This document shows positions 36,371 to 45,600 of a stretch of 64,000 nucleotides of DNA, one piece after another. The translations under genes and the position numbers were made by a program. The DNA comes from an uncultured Alistipes sp. GTDB lineage: Bacteria > Bacteroidota > Bacteroidia > Bacteroidales > Rikenellaceae. Location: NCBI RefSeq assembly GCF_949296715.1, contig NZ_CASFQD010000038.1, positions 42,367 to 106,366 of the forward strand, read 5' to 3'. Every line of letters starts with the position of its first letter. Position 1 is the first letter of the stretch. The notes under the pieces are model-generated. The model worked only from the letters and a program-made list of their open reading frames with translations. It had not been told where the DNA came from and made no database searches.

Positions 36371-37633
36371 TCACACCTTCCGGACGCGGGCCAGCTCGAT
36401 GCGCGAGCGCGTCGTGCGGAGGATTTTCAGTTGCAGGTTTCCGATGCTGACCGTCTCGCCGGCCGTCGGAATGCCCTGGTAGTGGTAGATGATGAATCCG
36501 GCCAGCGTGTCGTACTCGCGGCTCTCCTCGATATCCAGTCCGTACTTCTCGTTCAGGTACTTCACCTCGAGGCGGCACGAAAGGACATATTCGTCCTCGC
36601 CCACCCGCTTCTCAGTCAGGTCGTCGACGTCGTGTTCGTCCTCGATTTCGCCGAAAATCTGCTCCAGCACGTCCTCGAGCGAGATGATGCCCGCCGTGCC
36701 GCCGAACTCGTCAATCACGACGGCGATGTTCGAACGGTGCTTGATGAAGTTCTCCAGCACGGCCTGCAGCGGCATGGTCTCCGCCACGTAGTTGACCTCC
36801 ATCAGGACATCGGCTATCTGCTGCGGCCGGCGGAAGAGGCTCTTCGAGTTGACATACCCGATGATGTTGTCGATGTTGTTGCGCCAGACGAAGATGCGCG
36901 AGAACTTCGAATCCACGAAGCGCGCCGTGAGCTGTTCGATCGACGTGGAGTCGATGTCCACGGCTTCGACGTCGACACGCGGGACCATGCAGTCGCGCAC
37001 GCGCAGGTCGGCGAAGTCCAGCGCATTCTGAAAGAGCTTCAGCTCGTTTTCGGTCTCCTGCCCCGCATCCGCATTCGACGTGTCGAGCAGCGCCGCAAGG
37101 TCATCGCGGCTGAAGTTCGGCGCGAGGTTACGCACCTCGACCCGGCGGCCGATCAGGCGCAGGATGCCGTGCGAGAGCAGCGTCGTGAAGCGCGCGACGG
37201 GATAGAGCAGCAGGTAGAAGAAGTAGATGACCGGCGCCAGCGTCCGGTAGTAGAAGTTGGGATCGCTGCGGAAGATCGACTTGGGCAGGAACTCCGCGAC
37301 GAAGATGATGATGACGGTCGAAACCGCCGTATCGAGCGCCACGGAGCCGTCGCCGGCCAGGCTCTCCCACCCCAGCGCCTCGTAGACCGAACGCAACAGC
37401 AGCGACATCGAGAGCGAATAGACCACCAGCGCGATGTTGTTGCCCACGAGAATCGTCGTAAGGTACTGCCCAGGGTTGCGCGAGAAGGTCTCCGCAATGG
37501 AGTCGAACATGCGGCTCTGCTTGCGGTCGATCTCCAGCTTGAGGCGGTTCTTGCTCGTGAAGGCGATCTCCATGCCCGAAAAGAAGGCGGACAGGAGCAG
37601 CATCACGACAATCAGTATGATCGAAGTCAGCAT
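36371..37633 (-). CDS. CNNM/CorC-type (hemolysin family, GldE-like) membrane protein with CBS domains
   Basis: This 420-residue protein has a DUF21/CNNM membrane domain in its first 160 residues (LLLSAFFSGMEIAFTSKNRL, IIIFVAEFLPKSIF, then further helices), a CBS pair (about 205-335, with CMVPRVDVEAVDIDS and AVVIDEFGGTAGIISLEDVL) and a C-terminal CorC_HlyC domain ending ELARVRKV. Such proteins are linked to Mg2+ or other divalent-cation transport; in gliding Bacteroidota the related GldE is tied to motility and type IX secretion genes. Which role applies here is unclear. Its start codon lies two bases after the lptC stop. Confidence 0.9.
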   Translation of the reverse strand: MLTSIILIVVMLLLSAFFSGMEIAFTSKNRLKLEIDRKQSRMFDSIAETFSRNPGQYLTTILVGNNIALVVYSLSMSLLLRSVYEALGWESLAGDGSVALDTAVSTVIIIFVAEFLPKSIFRSDPNFYYRTLAPVIYFFYLLLYPVARFTTLLSHGILRLIGRRVEVRNLAPNFSRDDLAALLDTSNADAGQETENELKLFQNALDFADLRVRDCMVPRVDVEAVDIDSTSIEQLTARFVDSKFSRIFVWRNNIDNIIGYVNSKSLFRRPQQIADVLMEVNYVAETMPLQAVLENFIKHRSNIAVVIDEFGGTAGIISLEDVLEQIFGEIEDEHDVDDLTEKRVGEDEYVLSCRLEVKYLNEKYGLDIEESREYDTLAGFIIYHYQGIPTAGETVSIGNLQLKILRTTRSRIELARVRKV

Positions 37634-37635
37634 GG

Positions 37636-38613
37636 TTATTCTTGAGATTGGGAGCTTTCGGTCTCCGCTTTGCGGGGTTCAGCCGCGGACTGCAAGGTCT
37701 GCATCGGCGTCATCGGCTCCATTTTCTGGGTTTTCTGCAGCTGCTGCATCTTCTGCACCTCGGAACGGGCATTTCCCGCCCGCACACCGGCCTCCTGCGG
37801 CACGGCGGCACGCCCGGCACGCATCCCGTCGGGACGAGTGTCGCTGACCGACGGTCTCACCGCCGCAGACGGCGGGACGGCACCGCGTTCTGCCCGGGCG
37901 TCGGTCTCGCGCGTACCACGCGCGGAGGGCGAATCGTGCGGAACGGACGGCACCGGATCGGCAGCTGCCGCACGGCGTCCGGAATCGGGCGGCACGGGAC
38001 GCTCCCGGCGTGCCGACGCCGTCGAATCGGACGGTCCCGAGGGTTGGACATCGACCTCGAAGCGTCCCTTCGAACGGCGGAAGCGCCAGTCGGTGAGCTC
38101 CTCGTCCGACTCGAAACCCTCCCCGACGGCATCCCCGCGCCCGCCGCGCTGCACGATCTTCGAATCGACGTTCGAATAGATCCGCCGCGTCCGGGCGTTC
38201 CAGAAGAGCTGCTGCGTGTAGAGTCTCGTGCCGTCGGACTTTTCGACCACGACGTTGCCCTTGGCCTCCCAAAGCTCGAGCTTTTCGTAATAGATGGCGT
38301 AGTTGGCCGTCAGCACGGAATTGACCGTCGAGAGCGAATCATCCTTGAACGTAGTGATCTTCACTCCCTTCCGGAACTCGCGATAGGGCTCCCGGGCCTG
38401 CGTATAGCCCTCCAGCAGCGGCGTATCGAAGATGTAGGAACGACTGCCGTTCTGGGACATCACGACCGAGAGGTTCTCGCAGTACTCGGTCATCAGCGTC
38501 TCGTTCTGCGACGACGAGGTCCTGACGGCGGGATCCTCGCAGGAGAATAGCAAGATAGCACTCCCCGCAAGGGAGAGTGCTACCATAGCGTATCGGGCTA
38601 CGAGTCTTTTCAT
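37636..38613 (-). CDS. lptC: LptC-like LPS export lipoprotein with long low-complexity tail
   Basis: This 325-residue protein starts with a lipoprotein signal (LLFSC, Cys25). Residues 35-190 form the LptC-type beta-jellyroll that relays LPS from the LptBFG complex towards LptA: TEYCENLSVVMSQNG, DSLSTVNSVLTANYAIYYE, KLELWEAKGNVVVE and the late TQQLFWNARTRRIYS. From residue 191 to the end there is a 135-residue tail rich in Pro, Ala, Arg, Ser and Gln with no predicted fold, which ordinary LptC proteins lack. Neighbours (a PpiD-like chaperone, TPR and barrel proteins) also point to envelope biogenesis. LptC identity is based on fold-level pattern and context. Confidence 0.8.
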   Translation of the reverse strand: MKRLVARYAMVALSLAGSAILLFSCEDPAVRTSSSQNETLMTEYCENLSVVMSQNGSRSYIFDTPLLEGYTQAREPYREFRKGVKITTFKDDSLSTVNSVLTANYAIYYEKLELWEAKGNVVVEKSDGTRLYTQQLFWNARTRRIYSNVDSKIVQRGGRGDAVGEGFESDEELTDWRFRRSKGRFEVDVQPSGPSDSTASARRERPVPPDSGRRAAAADPVPSVPHDSPSARGTRETDARAERGAVPPSAAVRPSVSDTRPDGMRAGRAAVPQEAGVRAGNARSEVQKMQQLQKTQKMEPMTPMQTLQSAAEPRKAETESSQSQE

Positions 38614-38634
38614 GTCCGGATGCGGAAGTTGGAA

Positions 38635-39978
38635 CTACCGCGGACGCACGACGGTCTGGATGCCGGCGGCCGTACCGCAGGTTACCGTATAGCGGCTTCC
38701 CTCCTGCAGCTCGTTGAAGAAGCACTCCTCCGAGGTCGGGAAACGGTTGCGGTAAGCGCTGAGCAGCTGCTTGGCCGAAGGCAGGTAGGTGTCGCTGTCG
38801 GGGTTGTTCGGGAGCAGCTCGACGGCCTTGGCCATGGCGTCGTAGGCAGCCCAGAAGGTTGCCTGTCCGGCAAAGCCCTCGCATGCGGCAGCCGAAGCGG
38901 CATAGCTCTGACCCAGCACGAGGTAGGGCACACCGTCCTCGGGATTCAGGTTGCGGGCCTCGCGTGCGGCGGCAGCGGCAGCCGTCGTGTTGTTGGCAAC
39001 CATCTGGACAAGTGCGATGCGGACATAGAGTTTCTGACGCTGTGCGGGGTCCTGCTCGACGGCCAGCGCCTCGTTCAGATACTGGATCGCCTTGGCATAG
39101 TCGCCCTTGTTCTGGAAGGCCTGGGCAAGCGACAGTGCGGCGGCCGACGACGGGTTGACGGTATAGTACTTCTCGCTGATGGCCAAGTAGAAGTCGCTGT
39201 CGCAGTTGCCGCGCGACATCAGGGCCACGGCCTGGGCCAGCAGGGCCTCGTCCTCGGGTGCGGCCTCAAGTTTCGCCTTGAAGAGCTTTTCGAGGTTCTC
39301 GCAGCTGGCAGCGCCGCTCGTGCCGAAGAACGTATCGACCTGCTTGCGGTACTCCGAAGCCTCGGGATTCTTGTCGAAGATGGCGGCCAGGCGCTCGTAC
39401 TCGGCAATCACCTCGTCGGGCATCACCTCGTCGGTGCTCTTGTAGTCATCGCAGAGGTTCGAGAAGTAGGCGACGAGCGTCTCGGGATCGGTGTTGTCAC
39501 CGCCGGCAGCGATGGCCTCCTGGAAAGCCTTGCGGATGGCCGCACGGTCCGACGGCATGTAGTTGAGCACCTCGCGGGCCTTCTGGTCGAGGATGTAGGC
39601 GCGGCCGCGCTTCGGGTGGTCGCCGAAATACTGTACGCGCAGGTCGTACATGAGCAGCAGCGAGTCAACGTAAACCTTTCTCTCCTCGGCGCTCTTGGCC
39701 CGGTTGATCTTGTTCTTGTAGATGATGGCGCCACGCTGGTAGATGGACTCCTGCACGGCGGGGCAGTGGTCGATCAGCTCCTTGAGGTAGTGTGCGGCGG
39801 CGTTGTAGTCACGGTTGTCGCACGACTCCTTGAGGAAGTTGCTGTTGAGGATGTTGCGCTCCCTCTCTTCGGGAGTGTCGCCCCACTTTGCGAACTGCGG
39901 GGAGCTGAAGTCCTGAGCCATCGTTGCGGCTGCGAAGAGTGCGAAAGCCGCGGAAAGCAGAAATTTAACGTTTTTCAT
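38635..39978 (-). CDS. secreted TPR-repeat protein, unknown function
   Basis: This 447-residue protein has a signal peptide (MKNVKFLLSAAFALFAAATM, cleavage near AQD). The mature part is almost wholly helical with TPR-like units, clearest near 245-330 (SSAAALSLAQAFQNKGDYAK, AIQYLNEALAVEQDPAQ, YVRIALVQMVANN). It is periplasmic or outer-membrane associated, and TPR folds usually hold protein partners. It is encoded between an outer-membrane barrel protein (48 nt upstream) and lptC (21 nt downstream) on the same strand, so it probably serves envelope assembly. No enzymatic motif was recognised. Confidence 0.85.
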   Translation of the reverse strand: MKNVKFLLSAAFALFAAATMAQDFSSPQFAKWGDTPEERERNILNSNFLKESCDNRDYNAAAHYLKELIDHCPAVQESIYQRGAIIYKNKINRAKSAEERKVYVDSLLLMYDLRVQYFGDHPKRGRAYILDQKAREVLNYMPSDRAAIRKAFQEAIAAGGDNTDPETLVAYFSNLCDDYKSTDEVMPDEVIAEYERLAAIFDKNPEASEYRKQVDTFFGTSGAASCENLEKLFKAKLEAAPEDEALLAQAVALMSRGNCDSDFYLAISEKYYTVNPSSAAALSLAQAFQNKGDYAKAIQYLNEALAVEQDPAQRQKLYVRIALVQMVANNTTAAAAAAREARNLNPEDGVPYLVLGQSYAASAAACEGFAGQATFWAAYDAMAKAVELLPNNPDSDTYLPSAKQLLSAYRNRFPTSEECFFNELQEGSRYTVTCGTAAGIQTVVRPR

Positions 39979-40026
39979 CGGTCAGATTAATTTTTGTTAT
40001 GTTTTGTTGTAGCAGTCTGCATGCGG

Positions 40027-41397
40027 TTAATCGTACTTGGGGCGGGTGAACCAGTATTCGTTGTTCTCCGCAGCGCCGGCAAAGAGCGAGAAGCCCACAG
40101 CGAACTTGAAATACTGCTGGCGGACCAGCCCCAGCCGGTCGGCGATGTTGTATCCGCGCCGGCCGTACTCTACCCCCACGTCGATGGACGAGACGGCAAA
40201 GAACTTCACCGGAATGCCGATACCGGCCGTCACGGCATACTGGGCGAGCTTGTGCCCGTTGTACATCTGGTTGTAGTTGCCGTAGCGGAAGCCGGCGCGG
40301 TAGGACCAGCGCTTCAGCACGCGGCGCACGTCGTAGCGGTTGGGCGTGAACTCCACGCCGACCTTCACCGTACTCGTATTCGTATAACCCACCGTGAAGT
40401 AGGAGCCCTCCGCACCGCTCATGCCCGTGCGGACGACCGAGCTGTTGCGCCCGCCCCAGTTCTGGTAGACGTAATCCACGCCGACGGCCCACTTGGCCGT
40501 GCGGTAGAAGACGCCCGCGGCGAGCTGGTGCGGCAGCACGAGCGCCAGCTGCGTCGTATCGGAACGCACGGTCGTGTAGTTCAGGTCGGAGTTGTAGATC
40601 CGGCTCGTCACGTCGGGGCGCAGGTCGCCGCCGAAGTCGAACGCCGCACCGACGGTCAGCAGGCGTTTCTGGTTGAGGATCGGGCTCCACAGCACGCCCA
40701 CCTGCCCCTTGATGCTCGAGATGCTGTAGTTGTCGGCACCGATCGTCGAGCCGTAGCTTCCGTCGCCCACGATCGACGTCGGCGTCATGACGTAGCTGCG
40801 GTCGATGCCGCCCCAGAAGTACTGTGCGGCCACGCCGACCGAGAAGTTCTTGAAGACCTCCCAGCCCAGACCGAGCTTGACCTCCGTCACGTCGCCCTCC
40901 CCCTGATAGGTGTACTGCACGGGGCCCACGTCGCCCATGATCGGGTCGTTGAAGTCCTGATAGAACTTCGTGCGGTAGCCCACCGAGCTGTAGGGCGTGA
41001 GGCTGAATCCCAGGCCGAGTTTCTTGGCCACGGGCATCTGAAAGGCGATGTCGTGGAAGTTGAACGTATTGTAGACCGAGCGTTTGGCGATGCCTTCGGC
41101 CGTCTGCGAATTGTAGTAGTTCTGGCCTTCGAGCCCGAAGCTGAACAGAAAGGTCTTCTGCGGAGTCACGCTGTACGAGGCGGGATTGAGCAGGTTGACG
41201 ACGCCGGCATTGCGCACGGCCACGCCCACACCGCCCATCGAACGCATCGCGAGCGTCCCGGGCGTGTTCTGCTCCCCGATACCGTACATCGTATAGGGCG
41301 AGAACGCGTTGATGCTGCTTGTCTGTGCCGCGACCGTCACGGGAACAAGGGCCGCAGCCACGACAAGAAGTCTAATCAGGGTATTCTTCACTTGCAT
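40027..41397 (-). CDS. outer-membrane beta-barrel protein (FadL/OmpP1-like fold)
   Basis: With the ATG at 41397 the product has 456 residues. The signal peptide is MQVKNTLIRLLVVAAALVPV ending AAQ. The mature start, SINAFSPYTMYGIGE followed by TLAMRSMGGVGVAVRNAGVV and NLLNPASYS, resembles the lumen-plugging N-terminus of FadL-type barrels (GGAGVA ... NPA). The rest alternates strands with Tyr, Gly and Asn turns and ends KYD. It overlaps the end of coaX by 26 bases. It may be a lipid or hydrophobic-compound channel, or a structural partner of the adjacent TPR protein; neither is proven. Confidence 0.82.
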   Translation of the reverse strand: MQVKNTLIRLLVVAAALVPVTVAAQTSSINAFSPYTMYGIGEQNTPGTLAMRSMGGVGVAVRNAGVVNLLNPASYSVTPQKTFLFSFGLEGQNYYNSQTAEGIAKRSVYNTFNFHDIAFQMPVAKKLGLGFSLTPYSSVGYRTKFYQDFNDPIMGDVGPVQYTYQGEGDVTEVKLGLGWEVFKNFSVGVAAQYFWGGIDRSYVMTPTSIVGDGSYGSTIGADNYSISSIKGQVGVLWSPILNQKRLLTVGAAFDFGGDLRPDVTSRIYNSDLNYTTVRSDTTQLALVLPHQLAAGVFYRTAKWAVGVDYVYQNWGGRNSSVVRTGMSGAEGSYFTVGYTNTSTVKVGVEFTPNRYDVRRVLKRWSYRAGFRYGNYNQMYNGHKLAQYAVTAGIGIPVKFFAVSSIDVGVEYGRRGYNIADRLGLVRQQYFKFAVGFSLFAGAAENNEYWFTRPKYD

Positions 41398-42112
41398 TGT
41401 ACTCCAAAATTCTGTCCAGTCCGCAAAAGACCAGATTACAATTTGCAAATATCGTATTTTTAATTCTTTTCACAAAGTATTTCGCGTCTCCACCCGTAAA
41501 AATTACGCACAAATCGTCTATTTGCGCCCTCATCCGGCGGATATAGCCCTCGATTTCGAACGCCACGGAGTTCATCACGCCCCGTGAGACCGCCTCCTCG
41601 GTCGTAAGCCCCTGCAGGGATTCGTCGTCCGTCGGGCCGCAGAGCGGCAGCGACGCCGTATAGTCGTGCAGGGCCCGGAAACGGGTCCGCACGCCGGGCG
41701 AGATGCAGCCGCCGCGGTAGGTGGCGTCGGCCGTCACCAGATCGACGGTCACGGCCGTGCCGAAATCGACGATCAGCACGTTGCGCCCCGGGTAGAGGAC
41801 CGTGGCCCCCACGGCCGCGGCCAAGCGGTCGCGTCCGAGCGTCGCGGGCGTGCGGTAGGCATTGCGGATCGGCACGGGCGTCTGCGGCGTGAAGTGCAGC
41901 AGGCTCCCGACACGCTGACGCAACATGGCGGCCGCATCGGCCGCATCGCCGCGCGTGGAGGAGAGGATCGCACGCCGGACCGGGAACTCCGCAACCAGGG
42001 CATCGACCGCCGCGGGCAGCAGCCGCTCGGCACTCCGTTCGGCCACCGGGCGCCCCGCATCGAAAACAGCCAGTTTGACCAGCGTATTGCCTATGTCGAC
42101 GATCAGATTCAA
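41372..42112 (-). CDS. coaX: type III pantothenate kinase
   Basis: This 246-residue enzyme phosphorylates pantothenate, the first step of coenzyme A synthesis. The ASKHA-fold motifs are present: MNLIVDIGNTLVKLAVF (phosphate loop with Asp6), LIVDFGTAVTVDLV near 117, and GGCISPGVRTRFRAL near 134. The start codon is TTG at 42112; it lies one base after the mfd stop (TGATTTG), giving the family's normal beginning, so translation is probably coupled to mfd. The last bases overlap the start of the barrel protein gene by 26 nt. Confidence 0.94.
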   Translation of the reverse strand: MNLIVDIGNTLVKLAVFDAGRPVAERSAERLLPAAVDALVAEFPVRRAILSSTRGDAADAAAMLRQRVGSLLHFTPQTPVPIRNAYRTPATLGRDRLAAAVGATVLYPGRNVLIVDFGTAVTVDLVTADATYRGGCISPGVRTRFRALHDYTASLPLCGPTDDESLQGLTTEEAVSRGVMNSVAFEIEGYIRRMRAQIDDLCVIFTGGDAKYFVKRIKNTIFANCNLVFCGLDRILEYNASEEYPD

Positions 42113-42113
42113 A

Positions 42114-45100
42114 TCAGAGTTCCTTGAGTGTTTTCCAAGCCTGTTCGACGTCTTTGATATTCCTAACGGTCATGGCGAGCCGATTATTGTGCTGTTTGAG
42201 CACAAATCTGTCGGGATGCTGCGTAACATGCCGCAGCATCGTCATGAAGACGTCGCTTTTATAAAAAGGAGAGTTATCCTCGCCGACGAAGTGGACGATC
42301 ATCAGCCCGTTCTTGACCTTGACGCGCTCCATGCCCAGGCGGATGGCCTCCCAGCGCAGGCGCACGACGTTGAGCAGTTCTTTCGCGGCGCGCGGCAGCG
42401 GGCCGAAGCGGTCCGCAAGGCGGCTTTCGAAGGCTTCGAGGGTCTGTTCGTCCTTCGTCGAGTCGAGTTCGCGGTAGAGCTTCAGGCGCTCGGCCTGCTG
42501 CGCGACATAGCTGTCCGGGAGCGAGGCCTCGACCTCGAGTTCGATGTGCGAATCGTCGATGAAGTTCATCTGTCCGACGACCTGCTGCGCCCCCTCGTCG
42601 AGCCCGGCGACCTCCAGCCCCTCGGCGCGCAGCTCGGCGATCGCCTCGTTCATGATCTTCTGGTAGGTCTCGAAGCCGATGTCGGCGATGAAGCCGCTCT
42701 GCTCGGCGCCCAGCAGGTTGCCCGCGCCGCGGATGTCGAGGTCCTGCATGGCGATATTGAAGCCCGACCCGAGGTCCGAGAACTCCTCGATGGCACGCAG
42801 GCGCCGCCGCGCATCGGGCGAGAGCAGCTCGTCGGGCGGCGAGAGCAGGTAGCAGTAGCCCTTCTGGTTCGAGCGCCCGACGCGGCCGCGCAGCTGGTGC
42901 AGGTCGCTCAGGCCGAAATTCTGGGCGTTGTCGACGATAATCGTATTGGCGTTCGGGATGTCGATGCCGTTCTCGACGATTGTCGTCGAGAGCAGCACGT
43001 CGAACTCCCCGTAGATGAAGTCCATGATGAGTTTCTCGAGCTGCTCGGCGGGCATCTTGCCGTGCCCCACCCCCACGCGGGCCTTCGGGCAGAGGCGCGT
43101 AATCATCCCCTGGAGCGTCGGCAGGTCCTCGACGCGGTTGTGGATGAAGTAGACCTGCCCGCCGCGCGCCAGCTCCGCCTCGATGGCGTCGCGCACGATC
43201 TCCTCCGAGAAGACGTGCGACTCGGTGAGAATCGGCTGCCGGTTGGGCGGGGGCGTCGAGATGACCGAGAGGTCGCGCGAGCCCATGAGCGAGAATTGCA
43301 GCGTCCGCGGGATGGGCGTCGCCGTGAGCGTCAGCGTATCGACCGAGACGCTCATCTCGGTGAGCTTCTCCTTGGCCGCGACGCCGAACTTCTGCTCCTC
43401 GTCGATGATGAGCAGCCCCAGGTCGCGGAAGCGTATCTGCTTGCCCAGCATCTTGTGCGTGCCGATGAGGATGTCGATGCGCCCGGCGGCCAGCTCCTCG
43501 CGGATCTGCGCCACCTCGCGGGCCGTCTTCGTGCGGTTGAGGTACTCGACCCGCACGGGGAAGTCGCGCAGCCGCTCGGTGAAGGAGCGGTAGTGCTGCA
43601 ACGCGAGAATCGTCGTCGGCACAAGCACGGCGACCTGCTTGCCGTCGACCGCCGCCTTGAAGGCCGCACGGATTGCCACCTCGGTCTTGCCGAAGCCCAC
43701 GTCGCCGCAGACGAGCCGGTCCATCGGCTGGTCGGACTCCATGTCGCGCTTCACGGCCTGCGTCGCGGCCTGTTGGTCGGGCGTATCCTCCCAGCGGAAC
43801 GACGCCTCGAGCTCGTGCTGGAGGTAGCTGTCCGGCGAGAAGGCGTAGCCCTTCGAGGCCTTGCGCTTGGCGTAGAGGGCGATGAGCTGGCGCGAGATGT
43901 CCTTGACGGCCTTCTTCGTGGCGTTCTTGAGCTTCTGCCAGGCCCCGGTGCCGAGCTTGTAGACCTTCGGCGGCTCGCCGTCGCCCGACTTGTAGCGCGA
44001 GATGCGGTGCAGCGAGTGGACGTTGACGAAGAGCACGTCGCCGTCCTTGTAGACGAGTTTGATCGCCTCGTGCGTCTTGCCGTTCTCGTTGATCTTCACC
44101 AGCCCGTCGAAGCGGCCGACCCCGTGGTCGATGTGCACGACGTAGTCGCCCGGGCGCAGCTGGTTGAGCTCCGCGACGGTCATCTGCTCGTCGCGCCGGA
44201 TTTCGCCGTTGATGCGGTAGCGCTGGTAGCGGTCGAAGATCTGGTGGTCGGTATAGAGACAAATTTTCAGGTCGTTGTCGACGAATCCCTCGTGCAGCGT
44301 GACGGAGAGCGGACGGATCACGGCCTGCCCGCGTCCGATCTGGTGGAAAATGTTTTCGAGACGCTCCGTCTGCGCCTTGTTCTCCGAGAGGATGCGTGTC
44401 TCGTAGCCGCGCAGCGAGTTGCGGATCATGTCGTCGGCCAGCATCTCGAAGTTCTTGTTGAACCTGGGCTGGGGCGCCGTCGAGAAGCGCACCTTCGTGT
44501 CGGCGGGCCGCTCCGCAAGGTTGTCGCGCAGCAGGAAGAGCCGGCAGGGGGCCATGTCGGCGAGCAGGCCGTTGCGCGAGGTCATCAGCCCGTCGATCGT
44601 CTCGGGCTGCTCCATGTCCTGCAACGTGCGGCGCCGCAGGTCGTTCACGCGCCGCAGCACGTAGTCGGCGTCGTAGAACCAGCAGGCGAGCTCCGCCCCG
44701 GCGAACTGCACGAGCGAGACCCGCGCGGCGGCGGCCTGCGCGCCGTTCAGGTCGGGGATGATCTCCACGCCCTCGAGCCGATCGGCCGAGAGCTGGCTCG
44801 AGATGTTGAAGCGGCGGATCGAGTCGACCTCGTCGCCGAAGAAGTCCAGACGGTAGGGTTTGCTTTCCGAATAGGAGAAGACGTCGACGATGCCGCCGCG
44901 CACGGAGTACTGGCCGGGCTCGTAGACGAAGTCGACGCGCGTGAAGCCCGCATCGACGAGCGACCCTTCGAGCACCTCGATCGAGATGCGGTCGCCCACG
45001 CGCACCGGGATCGTCCCCCGGCGCATGGCCTCGGCGTCGGCAACCCGTTCGGCCAGCGCCTCGGGGTAGGTGCAGACGATGAGGTAGTCGCCCTTCGCGC

Positions 45101-45452
45101 CGCCGAACGCCCGCACGGCGCGCATCGTCGCCGTGCGCTGCACGACCCCCTGCGCATCCTCGGCGCCGTAGGCCGCCGAGCGCTTGTAGGCCGAAGGGAA
45201 GAAGCAGACGCGCGTCTCGTCGAGCAGGTTGTAGAAGTCGTTGAGCAGGTAGGCCGCGGCGTCGCGGTCCTCGGCGACGAAGAGGTGGATGCCGCCCACA
45301 CGGGCCACGGCCGCGGCGGCATAGAACGAAAGGGCCCCGCCGACCAACTCTTCGAGATGGACGGTCGCCGTGTGTTTCCCGTATGCGCGGCACAGCTGCC
45401 CGAGGGGTTTCGACCCGGCGGCATACTGCGCCAGCTGTTCGCGTGCAGTCAT
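42114..45452 (-). CDS. mfd: transcription-repair coupling factor
   Basis: This 1112-residue ATP-dependent translocase removes RNA polymerase stalled at DNA damage and recruits UvrA. The UvrB-like N-terminal region, the RNA-polymerase interaction domain (RPGDYVVHIDHGVGRFDGLV) and the RecG-like helicase with Walker A GDVGFGKTEVAIRAAF, DEEQ as motif II and the TRG-type region are all in order. The C-terminal TRCF domain follows (ADRFGPLPRAAKELLNVVRL). Length and domain order are normal. It lies 148 bp downstream of rng and directly upstream of coaX. Confidence 0.97.
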   Translation of the reverse strand: MTAREQLAQYAAGSKPLGQLCRAYGKHTATVHLEELVGGALSFYAAAAVARVGGIHLFVAEDRDAAAYLLNDFYNLLDETRVCFFPSAYKRSAAYGAEDAQGVVQRTATMRAVRAFGGAKGDYLIVCTYPEALAERVADAEAMRRGTIPVRVGDRISIEVLEGSLVDAGFTRVDFVYEPGQYSVRGGIVDVFSYSESKPYRLDFFGDEVDSIRRFNISSQLSADRLEGVEIIPDLNGAQAAAARVSLVQFAGAELACWFYDADYVLRRVNDLRRRTLQDMEQPETIDGLMTSRNGLLADMAPCRLFLLRDNLAERPADTKVRFSTAPQPRFNKNFEMLADDMIRNSLRGYETRILSENKAQTERLENIFHQIGRGQAVIRPLSVTLHEGFVDNDLKICLYTDHQIFDRYQRYRINGEIRRDEQMTVAELNQLRPGDYVVHIDHGVGRFDGLVKINENGKTHEAIKLVYKDGDVLFVNVHSLHRISRYKSGDGEPPKVYKLGTGAWQKLKNATKKAVKDISRQLIALYAKRKASKGYAFSPDSYLQHELEASFRWEDTPDQQAATQAVKRDMESDQPMDRLVCGDVGFGKTEVAIRAAFKAAVDGKQVAVLVPTTILALQHYRSFTERLRDFPVRVEYLNRTKTAREVAQIREELAAGRIDILIGTHKMLGKQIRFRDLGLLIIDEEQKFGVAAKEKLTEMSVSVDTLTLTATPIPRTLQFSLMGSRDLSVISTPPPNRQPILTESHVFSEEIVRDAIEAELARGGQVYFIHNRVEDLPTLQGMITRLCPKARVGVGHGKMPAEQLEKLIMDFIYGEFDVLLSTTIVENGIDIPNANTIIVDNAQNFGLSDLHQLRGRVGRSNQKGYCYLLSPPDELLSPDARRRLRAIEEFSDLGSGFNIAMQDLDIRGAGNLLGAEQSGFIADIGFETYQKIMNEAIAELRAEGLEVAGLDEGAQQVVGQMNFIDDSHIELEVEASLPDSYVAQQAERLKLYRELDSTKDEQTLEAFESRLADRFGPLPRAAKELLNVVRLRWEAIRLGMERVKVKNGLMIVHFVGEDNSPFYKSDVFMTMLRHVTQHPDRFVLKQHNNRLAMTVRNIKDVEQAWKTLKEL

Positions 45453-45600
45453 TGTCTGCTATCGGATAAGTCCGCGTCGCCGCCGATGAGCAGCGCCGCA
45501 CCGCGCGGAAGGCCGCCGGAGTCGCACACGCTCCGCGCGCTGCGCACTCTCCGCTTCCACCTCCTCCCGGCGTGCGACGCCCGCACCTGCGGCCGCGGCG

